This document shows, in pieces, positions 1 to 5,176 of a stretch of DNA of 6,279 nucleotides. A model generated the notes under the pieces. That model saw only the letters and a list, made by a program, of their open reading frames with translations. It did no database searches and had not been told where the DNA came from. Position numbers and translations under genes: made by a program. The first letter of the stretch is position 1, and each line of letters begins with the position of its first letter. This stretch comes from Patescibacteria group bacterium (GTDB taxonomy: Bacteria > Patescibacteriota > Dojkabacteria > SC72). The stretch lies in contig DOZG01000056.1 in the NCBI GenBank assembly GCA_003518125.1, forward strand, positions 1 to 6,279, written 5' to 3'.

Positions 1-354
1 ATTCTTACCAGAGGTTACGAAGATGCATTGATTATTGTTAATAAGAAATTGTGGGAAACAATAGCATCAGAAGTAATAAACGGCTCTTTTATAGATAAAA
101 ACATTCGAGATACAAGCAGATTCTTAGTCGGTGGGGCAAAAGAGATTGGAATAGACTCCCAAGGTCGTTTTGTAATACCACAAACACTATTTGAACACGC
201 TAACCTTAAAAAAGAAGTCGTCTTTATAGGTTTAATCAATTGGGTAGAAGTATGGGATAAAGAGAAATGGGAAGAAAGAGTAGAGTATTTGAAAAAGAAT
301 AGCGATCAAATAGCACAAGAGATAAGTAACATGAATAAAAAAAGTGATGGATAA
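1..354 (+). CDS. mraZ: MraZ transcriptional regulator, 5' end missing
   Basis: MraZ is an AbrB-like DNA-binding protein that usually heads the division and cell wall cluster and represses its own operon. The frame is open from base 1 and reads ILTRGYEDALIIV, which matches the end of the first MraZ repeat (the family's L-T-R-G stretch followed by a W-containing helix, here KKLWETI). Roughly the first 35 residues are therefore upstream of the window. The TTG at 28 lies inside this conserved stretch and is not the start. The second MraZ repeat is complete: an R-F-L-V-G-G-A segment, then IDSQGRFVIP (the DxxGR turn), then a VVFIGLINWVEVWDKEKWEE strand-helix end. A short hydrophilic Lys/Ser/Asn tail follows. 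The stop overlaps the start of rsmH by 8 nt, which suggests translational coupling. The operator region of the cluster would be upstream and cannot be seen. Confidence 0.93.
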   Translation: MLTRGYEDALIIVNKKLWETIASEVINGSFIDKNIRDTSRFLVGGAKEIGIDSQGRFVIPQTLFEHANLKKEVVFIGLINWVEVWDKEKWEERVEYLKKNSDQIAQEISNMNKKSDG

Positions 355-1231
355 AGTACACATACCTGTTCTACTAGACAAGAGTCTTGAATCTTTGAGT
401 ATAAAACCTGATAGATTTTATATTGATTGTACCCTTGGAGATGGAGGTCATAGCTATAAGATACTGTCCCGACTTTCATCTCAAGGGTTACTCCTTAGTA
501 TTGATCAAGACCAACATGCCATTGATTTTGTAAAAGAATACTACCAAATACCTTCTAACTGGATACTTGCGTATGGTAATTTCTCAAAACTTCTACAAAT
601 ATTAAAAGAGAACAATATCGATAAGCAACCAGATGGAATACTAATGGATCTTGGCCTTTCATCAAGACAATTAGAAAAATCACATAACCGTGGTTTTAGT
701 TATTCAAAAGAAAGTGAACCATTAGATATGCGAATGGACACCAAACTAGGAGTCACAGCTCTAGACATGCTTAAAGCACTCAGCGAAAAAGAATTAGCTA
801 AACTCTTCACTATTTATGGAGAAGAACACTTTGCTAAACCAATCGCAAGAAAGATTAAACAAAATATCTCGGAAATAAATAGTGTTGGAGATCTTACAAG
901 ACTTATCTATGGGGCGGTTCCGGCAACACCAAACCACAAGAACCCGTCACGCAGGGTTTTTCAGGCCCTGCGTATTGCGGTAAATGATGAGCTTAACAGC
1001 TTAAAGAAAGGATTAGATAGCTCCTTTAAGATCTTATCAACAAATGGGAGAGTATCAGTCATTACCTTCCACTCTTTGGAGGATCGTATTGTCAAAAGAT
1101 TTTTTGACAAACAGGTAAAAGAAGGAAAAGGAATATTACTTTTCAATAAATTATACTTACCTACTAAACAAGAATTAGAAAAAAACCCAAGAGCCTCATC
1201 AGCAAAATTAAGAACTTTGATAAAAATTTAA
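347..1231 (+). CDS. rsmH: 16S rRNA (cytosine(1402)-N(4))-methyltransferase RsmH
   Basis: RsmH (MraW) uses S-adenosylmethionine to methylate N4 of C1402 in the ribosomal P-site region of 16S rRNA. Counting from the ATG at 347, the 294-residue protein has every family signature: HIPVLL near the N-terminus, the SAM loop DCTLGDGGHS (about 27-36), the acidic SAM-ribose contact in LLSIDQD, DGILMDLGLSS (96-106) followed by RGFSYS and LDMRMD, RRVFQALRIAVNDEL (202-216), FHSLEDRIVKRFF (from 241), and NPRASSAKLR close to the C-terminus. It is slightly shorter than the E. coli protein (about 313 residues) but is not truncated. A GTG directly before the ATG (344) could also be used; ATG is preferred as the stronger codon, and neither has a Shine-Dalgarno sequence. 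The gene overlaps mraZ and ends 4 nt before the ftsL-like gene. The stretch coding for the RRVFQALR motif is unusually GC-rich and can form a hairpin. Confidence 0.96.
   Translation: MDKVHIPVLLDKSLESLSIKPDRFYIDCTLGDGGHSYKILSRLSSQGLLLSIDQDQHAIDFVKEYYQIPSNWILAYGNFSKLLQILKENNIDKQPDGILMDLGLSSRQLEKSHNRGFSYSKESEPLDMRMDTKLGVTALDMLKALSEKELAKLFTIYGEEHFAKPIARKIKQNISEINSVGDLTRLIYGAVPATPNHKNPSRRVFQALRIAVNDELNSLKKGLDSSFKILSTNGRVSVITFHSLEDRIVKRFFDKQVKEGKGILLFNKLYLPTKQELEKNPRASSAKLRTLIKI
950..972 (+). other. GC-rich inverted repeat inside rsmH
   Basis: CGCAGGG at 950-956 is the exact reverse complement of CCCTGCG at 966-972, with a 9-nt loop. An A-T pair at 949/973 extends the stem to 8 bp. It falls in the codons for RRVFQALR, where the Arg, Leu and Ala codons used (CGC, AGG, CTG, GCC, CGT, GCG) contrast with the AGA/TTA/GCA preference of the surrounding gene. 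It may be an incidental result of a conserved protein motif or a real RNA structure. It is not a terminator, because the reading frame continues through it with no T-run after the stem. Confidence 0.45.
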
Positions 1232-1235
1232 TATA

Positions 1236-1541
1236 TTGATTACTAAACTAGTGAGAAAAATAAATACAACACAAAAAGTATTTCTAATAACAACTATCAT
1301 ATTCTTTGTCGCACAATTAATTGTCAATTCTAAACTTAGTCCTCTAGGTACACAATTACAAAATCTTAACAGTGAAAAAGAATATCTCGTAGAGGTAAAC
1401 AATAATATAAATGAACAATTAGCTAAACTTAACTCCATAGTTGTAGTAAAAGAATTAGCACAAAAGAGACTTAACTTTGACAAAGCCTCTGCACAATCCA
1501 CCATTTACATTCAAACTGAAAATGTTTTGGCAGAAAGATAA
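1236..1541 (+). CDS. ftsL: FtsL/DivIC-like divisome protein
   Basis: This is a 101-residue bitopic protein with a short basic N-terminus (KLVRKINTTQK), one hydrophobic segment (about residues 14-32, VFLITTIIFFVAQLIV) and then a polar, probably coiled-coil stretch (about 37-72) rich in Leu, Asn, Glu and Gln. It ends with VVVKELAQKRLNF, which resembles the end-of-coil consensus of the FtsL/DivIC family. Such proteins bridge the membrane at midcell and help activate the FtsW-FtsI synthase pair. The assignment rests on size, topology and the slot between rsmH and ftsI, since this family has little sequence conservation; DivIC/FtsB is the alternative. No ATG lies near the 5' end. TTG at 1236 (4 nt after the rsmH stop) is taken as the start, with GTG at 1251 as an equally possible choice that keeps the membrane segment. 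Neither start has a Shine-Dalgarno sequence. Confidence 0.78.
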   Translation: MITKLVRKINTTQKVFLITTIIFFVAQLIVNSKLSPLGTQLQNLNSEKEYLVEVNNNINEQLAKLNSIVVVKELAQKRLNFDKASAQSTIYIQTENVLAER

Positions 1542-1543
1542 GT

Positions 1544-3355
1544 ATGAGTAAACTTAATCATTTTCATAGCAAGAAAAAAACTTCAAAGAAGAAAATATCT
1601 CAGTCTGGTTACAACACTGTCGTAATTGCTGTAATTTGTCTCGGCCTGCTTGTACTAATTCAAGCATTTAGATGGCAAATAATCAAAGGTAAAGACTTTG
1701 TTGCAATAGCAACACAACAATATATGAATACACAAGAAGAACTTCCCCAAAGAGGTATGATTTTAGCTGCAGATGACACAATACTTGCGGTTGATGAACC
1801 CATATGGAATGTATATGCTAGTTTAAGTTCCGATGAAACCGAAAGAGAAAAGTTCTTTTCCAAGAAATCTGAATTCATAGCAGAAGTAGCCACAATTCTC
1901 GGTATGACAATTGAGGAAATCAATGCTAAACTCACACAAGATTTTAGATATGTCATTCTAAAAGAGGGAGTATCTAATGAAAAGAAAGCTGCACTTCAAT
2001 CCATTGATGTATTTGATGTCCCAAATCTTGGGATATATTTTGAAAGAGATATTAAACGAACTTATCCAAACAACAATCTAGCAAGTCACGTACTCGGTTT
2101 TATTGGGAAAAACTCAGATGGGGAATATATTGGACAGTATGGTATTGAAGGATATTACTTCTCAGATATAGAAGGGCAGGCAGGATATTTCACTGGAGAA
2201 AAAGATTCAAGTGGGAATGTAATTCTTAATGCAGAATATGACCCATTACAAGCTCGTTCTGGAAAGACATTTAGATTAACAATCCAACCTAATATCCAGC
2301 TAAAAGTAGAAGAAGCCCTTGCGAAAGGAGTCAAGGATACCCAATCAAAAAGTGGAACTGTAATAGTGATGGATCCTAAGACTGGAGCAATTATCGCTAT
2401 GGCAAACTACCCTAACTATAACCCAAATGAATACTGGTTAACTCAAGAACCTTGGATATTCAGAAACCTAGCAGTTTCAGATGTATATGAATACGGTTCA
2501 GTTCACAAACCAATTACAGTCTCTATCGCTATAGAATCAGGTATCCCAAAAGATTTTATCTGTACCGACAGTACAGGATATCTCGATCTATACAAGGTTA
2601 CTGGATATGCAGATTTAATAGGAAGAAAAATATATACTTGGAACAAACGTCCAGGTGGTGTACAAGATTTTGCAAAAATGTTTGTAAATTCCAATAATCC
2701 TTGTATTGCTAGAACTGCGTTAGAAACAGGTTTTAAATACTACTTTCCCAAAATGAAGGAATTTGGTATTGGAACATCGATAAATATTGGTTTACAAGAA
2801 GAATCTACAAGTTACCTTAAACCGTATGAGGAATGGACAAAACTCGACCTAATCACAGCTTCTTATGGACAAGGGATTTCTGCAACTCCTCTTCAAATTG
2901 TTTCTGCTATTAGTACAATTGCAAACGACGGGAAAAGAATGCAACCATACATTGTAGATGCAATGATAGAAGGAGATGATATAGAAATTACAGTCCCACA
3001 AATTCTATCAGAACCAATATCAGAAGATACAGCAAATACAGTAGCTCAAATGATGAGAGCTGTTGTCGAAGATAGAGGAATACCAATACATGAAGCAGAG
3101 CGTGTTAAAGATTTTGAAATTTCAGCTAAAACTGGTACCGCCCAAGTAATTAAAGAGGGCGTAGTAGGTTATCAAGAAGGAAAAACAAATGCTTCGTATA
3201 TAGGTTTTGCACCTAGTTCTGATCCTAAGATGATTATGCTTGTTAGACTCTCTGAACCCAAAACTACAGGGTATTCTGCAACTACAGCGGTTCCTTTGTG
3301 GAATGATATATTTTTAGATATTGTGAATGACCTAGAAATTGCAAAGAAAAATTGA
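1544..3355 (+). CDS. ftsI: Class B penicillin-binding protein, FtsI/PBP2 type (peptidoglycan transpeptidase)
   Basis: This D,D-transpeptidase forms the peptide cross-links of septal peptidoglycan and is the target of beta-lactams. The 603-residue protein begins with a basic cytoplasmic tail rich in Lys and Ser (1-22) and one membrane anchor (about 24-42). A PBP dimerisation/pedestal domain follows, containing QRGMIL near 69, YPNNNLASHVLGFIG and GQYGIEGYYFSDIEGQAG. The catalytic domain carries all three active-site motifs: SVHK with nucleophile Ser319 and Lys322, SNN at 383-385 (the SxN motif), and KTGT at 529-532. The C-terminal end with ATTAVPLWNDIF is also typical. No PASTA domain is present. 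In the pedestal domain the usual RGxIxDRxGxxLA motif reads RGMILAADDTILAVD, without the DR pair. ATG 1544 is 2 nt after the ftsL-like stop, fitting coupled translation in the order rsmH-ftsL-ftsI known from many bacteria. The stop codon is TGA. Confidence 0.95.
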   Translation: MSKLNHFHSKKKTSKKKISQSGYNTVVIAVICLGLLVLIQAFRWQIIKGKDFVAIATQQYMNTQEELPQRGMILAADDTILAVDEPIWNVYASLSSDETEREKFFSKKSEFIAEVATILGMTIEEINAKLTQDFRYVILKEGVSNEKKAALQSIDVFDVPNLGIYFERDIKRTYPNNNLASHVLGFIGKNSDGEYIGQYGIEGYYFSDIEGQAGYFTGEKDSSGNVILNAEYDPLQARSGKTFRLTIQPNIQLKVEEALAKGVKDTQSKSGTVIVMDPKTGAIIAMANYPNYNPNEYWLTQEPWIFRNLAVSDVYEYGSVHKPITVSIAIESGIPKDFICTDSTGYLDLYKVTGYADLIGRKIYTWNKRPGGVQDFAKMFVNSNNPCIARTALETGFKYYFPKMKEFGIGTSINIGLQEESTSYLKPYEEWTKLDLITASYGQGISATPLQIVSAISTIANDGKRMQPYIVDAMIEGDDIEITVPQILSEPISEDTANTVAQMMRAVVEDRGIPIHEAERVKDFEISAKTGTAQVIKEGVVGYQEGKTNASYIGFAPSSDPKMIMLVRLSEPKTTGYSATTAVPLWNDIFLDIVNDLEIAKKN

Positions 3356-3379
3356 GATAATAGTCTAATAACTTAATAT
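3352..3379 (+). promoter_or_regulatory. Putative promoter for mraY, giving a nearly leaderless mRNA
   Basis: A -35-like TTGAGA (3352-3357) and a -10-like TAATAT (3374-3379) are separated by 16 nt. The -10 ends 9 nt before the mraY ATG, so transcription should begin at about 3385-3388, leaving a leader of only 0-4 nt. The -35 overlaps the ftsI stop codon. In AT-rich DNA such hexamers can occur by chance. Supporting points are the good spacing, the lack of any Shine-Dalgarno sequence before mraY, and the fact that this 33-nt junction is the only loose one in the cluster. Confidence 0.45.
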
Positions 3380-3388
3380 TAAAAATCC

Positions 3389-4417
3389 ATGTTAGAAGTT
3401 CTTAAGTCAGGTTTAAAGAATCTTTTCATCAGTACTGGTGCCTCAATAGTATTTGCACCAATTGTCATTTCTCTCCTTTACAAATTTAATCAGGTTAGCG
3501 GTCTTAAAAAAACAATACTCGCCGAAAATAAGGGTACAAATGCACTGTTTATAAGGATCATGAATGCCCAAAAAACAAATGGAACTCCTAATATGGGAGG
3601 GGTGATAGTTTGGGTATTAGTACCCCTTCTTACATATCTCTTGGTAGATATAACACCTACAATCCATGTTTTTCTAATTGGCTTTATACTCTTTGGATTC
3701 TGGGGCTTTATAGATGTTGTAATTTTTACAAATGGATTCAAAAACAATGAAAAGATAAGAGTATTCCAAGAGACTTTCTGGTGGAGATTAATAAAGTTAG
3801 TGATAGCAATGATTCTTAATATCTTTATAATGTTTCTCCTCTACAATACCGGAGAATTTAATTCGCTTTCATTCTTCAATGTAATTACCTTGGCCGTATC
3901 TCCAATTATAGTGGTTTTGATTGGAATAATAGGACAATTTGCTGTATATGCAGCAGATCTATCAGACGGTTCAGATGGTCTAATGATTGGGATGTTTGGT
4001 ATCATTGACATTGCGTTTATAACACTTTTCTTAATACAAGGTCACTACCTATTTATCCCTATTTTAATGATAATACTTGGTGTAATTATCGTTGATTTAT
4101 ACTTTAATATTCCACCTGCAAGATTTTGGAATGGTGGCCCTAGTGCTATGCCTTTGGGTTTCGCATTTTTCTATCTTGCTTTAGTCACAAATAATCTTAT
4201 TCCTTACTTTTTAATTACAGGTATGACATGGATCATCATGTTTTCCAGTATGATCCAATTAGTCAGTCTAAAATTTTTCAAAAAGAGAGTATTTAAAATT
4301 GCACCATTACACCATCATTTCCAGGCTATCGGTTGGCCACAACACAAAATCGTAATGAGATTCTGGTTGTTTACTGCGTTTGCCAGTATTGTTGGTATAT
4401 ACATAGGACTACTATAA
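3389..4417 (+). CDS. mraY: MraY-family phospho-MurNAc-pentapeptide transferase, divergent active site
   Basis: MraY moves phospho-MurNAc-pentapeptide from UDP to undecaprenyl phosphate to make lipid I in the cytoplasmic membrane. The 342-residue product is strongly hydrophobic with about ten membrane segments, the usual MraY size and topology. Family signatures are KTNGTPNMGG (62-71), DLSDGSDGL (190-198, for the usual NLTDGLDGL), FNIPPAR followed by LG, and APLHHHFQAIGW with HHH at 308-310, then a final membrane helix. Two positions held by essential Asp in characterised enzymes differ: GFLDD is GFID-V (Asp109 kept, Val110 instead of the second Asp), and the FMGDxGS block reads WNGGPSA, putting Gly250 where the Mg-binding Asp should be. 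The Asn of NLTDG is Asp190. Family membership is secure; normal catalysis is doubtful. There is no Shine-Dalgarno sequence before the ATG. It is the last gene of the cluster in this window and ends 5 bp from the convergent neighbour. Confidence 0.85.
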   Translation: MLEVLKSGLKNLFISTGASIVFAPIVISLLYKFNQVSGLKKTILAENKGTNALFIRIMNAQKTNGTPNMGGVIVWVLVPLLTYLLVDITPTIHVFLIGFILFGFWGFIDVVIFTNGFKNNEKIRVFQETFWWRLIKLVIAMILNIFIMFLLYNTGEFNSLSFFNVITLAVSPIIVVLIGIIGQFAVYAADLSDGSDGLMIGMFGIIDIAFITLFLIQGHYLFIPILMIILGVIIVDLYFNIPPARFWNGGPSAMPLGFAFFYLALVTNNLIPYFLITGMTWIIMFSSMIQLVSLKFFKKRVFKIAPLHHHFQAIGWPQHKIVMRFWLFTAFASIVGIYIGLL

Positions 4418-4422
4418 AAGAA

Positions 4423-5088
4423 TCACTCACACATCACAACCTCTCCATTTTCACCTACAAAAGCATCTCCAGTATTATAAATCTTCCCATCAAATATACA
4501 AATATCAGCATTGTACACCTCCTTATCCTCAGATTGATAATATATTTTTGATACGCTCATATCAGTGTTAATTAGAAAGGTATTTGAAACCATACACTCC
4601 TTACCGTAATTACCGGATAATAGATTAGTAGTTGTTGTTAGATAAAGATCTGAGCTTAAAAACATATAATAACCAATCTGAGGTGGTAGTTCTTCATCCT
4701 TACTACACATACTTAATCTTTCAATAATAATCTTGAAACCATCTTGGGTACTACTTACTTCACTAAACCTTACATTCTCAAAGGTAGATTTAACCTCTAG
4801 AAAGTTTAGAAACTTTGAAGAAAAGCTCAAATCATCATTAATATACTCAGAAGATTCTAATGTATTTTCACTTTCATCGTCTGTATCACAGACTACCACC
4901 CCTTTCTCATTACAGTAACATCTGGGTTCATCAGGTATAGTTTGACCTACACTATATTCACCGTCACCATACACACATTTTTTTAATCCTAACTGATCTT
5001 TTATAGTTATTAAGAACATTGTTAGTGCAGTAACTAATAAACATATAGTAAATAGTACTAACCAGTTCGGATTCCATTTACGATTCAT
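4423..5088 (-). CDS. Membrane-anchored external protein with two Cys-bounded motifs, unknown function
   Basis: I do not recognise this 221-residue protein. It has a short N-terminus (MNRKWNPNW), one hydrophobic segment (about 9-29) with no lipobox cleavage motif, and a long polar region probably outside the membrane. The external part starts with a Cys-rich motif (38-67: C38, C57, C59, C67) and ends with a related one (197-220: C197, C220). The two share the pattern C-x-[YF]-x5-[aromatic]-x2-G and a closing G-x-V-V-x-C, which recalls VWC- or pacifastin-like small Cys modules but is too short and degenerate to assign. Between them lie an acidic Ser/Glu/Asp linker (about 69-90) and a domain with two further Cys and alternating polar/hydrophobic strands. 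Disulfide bonds are likely if the region is exported. The gene has a TGA stop, is convergent with mraY and divergent from the TatD gene, and has its own extended -10. Confidence 0.8.
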   Translation of the reverse strand: MNRKWNPNWLVLFTICLLVTALTMFLITIKDQLGLKKCVYGDGEYSVGQTIPDEPRCYCNEKGVVVCDTDDESENTLESSEYINDDLSFSSKFLNFLEVKSTFENVRFSEVSSTQDGFKIIIERLSMCSKDEELPPQIGYYMFLSSDLYLTTTTNLLSGNYGKECMVSNTFLINTDMSVSKIYYQSEDKEVYNADICIFDGKIYNTGDAFVGENGEVVMCE

Positions 5089-5096
5089 AGCGAGTT

Positions 5097-5105
5097 ATTC
5101 TACCA
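5097..5105 (-). promoter_or_regulatory. Putative extended -10 promoter for the Cys-motif protein
   Basis: On the minus strand the sequence reads TGGTAGAAT, an extended -10 (TGn followed by TAGAAT, one mismatch to TATAAT). Its last base is 8 nt from the ATG at 5088, so transcription should start at or within about two bases of the start codon. No convincing -35 hexamer is visible at 16-18 nt, which is tolerated for extended -10 promoters. No Shine-Dalgarno sequence precedes the ATG, consistent with a leaderless message. Confidence 0.5.
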
Positions 5106-5119
5106 TATTACAGGTTCAA

Positions 5120-5133
5120 TGTTGTATACACCA
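5120..5133. promoter_or_regulatory. Imperfect palindrome in the divergent spacer, possible operator
   Basis: TGTATACA (5123-5130) is a perfect 8-bp palindrome, and after one mismatch on each side it extends by two more complementary pairs (TG at 5120-5121, CA at 5132-5133). It lies between the two outward-facing -10 elements, near the -35 region of the minus-strand promoter and about 50 bp upstream of the TatD start. This is the usual place for a shared operator, but an 8-bp palindrome in AT-rich DNA can be chance. Confidence 0.15.
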
Positions 5134-5161
5134 CACTATAGCGTAATTAATTTTTAAAATA

Positions 5162-5170
5162 TGATACAAT
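5162..5170 (+). promoter_or_regulatory. Putative extended -10 promoter for the TatD gene
   Basis: TGATACAAT is an extended -10 (TG, one base, then TACAAT at 5165-5170, one mismatch to TATAAT). Only 6 nt separate it from the ATG at 5177, so the expected transcription start coincides with the start codon and the mRNA should be leaderless. No Shine-Dalgarno sequence could fit between the two. A weak AT-rich -35 region is all that is seen upstream. Confidence 0.6.
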
Positions 5171-5176
5171 CTCTTC

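Noticed and set aside
50..136. MraZ-type operator (TGGG repeats) in TGGGAAA near 53 and GTGGGG near 131
   Set aside because: MraZ operators are several TGGG units spaced by about 10 bp upstream of mraZ. These are isolated single copies within coding sequence.
28..354. TTG at 28 as the true mraZ start
   Set aside because: The frame is open to base 1 and the upstream codons read ILTRGYEDA, a conserved part of the first MraZ repeat, so the gene is cut by the window edge.
950..980. Hairpin in rsmH as an intrinsic terminator
   Set aside because: The T-run is in the loop and not after the stem, and the conserved reading frame continues for more than 250 nt.
1208..1504. 98-codon minus-strand ORF opposite the ftsL-like gene
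   Set aside because: It is a shadow of the plus-strand gene. The plus frame has the expected membrane segment, coil and operon spacing; the minus frame has no recognisable motif.
3352..3355. TGA recoding as glycine (Gracilibacteria/SR1 code)
   Set aside because: TGA ends both ftsI and the unknown minus-strand gene at sensible places, and no conserved gene here contains an in-frame TGA.
4333..4551. 72-codon plus-strand ORF crossing the mraY end
   Set aside because: It overlaps the conserved C-terminus of MraY in another frame and then runs antisense through the unknown gene. It lacks any start signal or family signature.
4585..4620. Short repeat TTACCG...TTACCG around 4600
   Set aside because: It is only two 6-bp copies within coding sequence, which is too little to call a repeat element.
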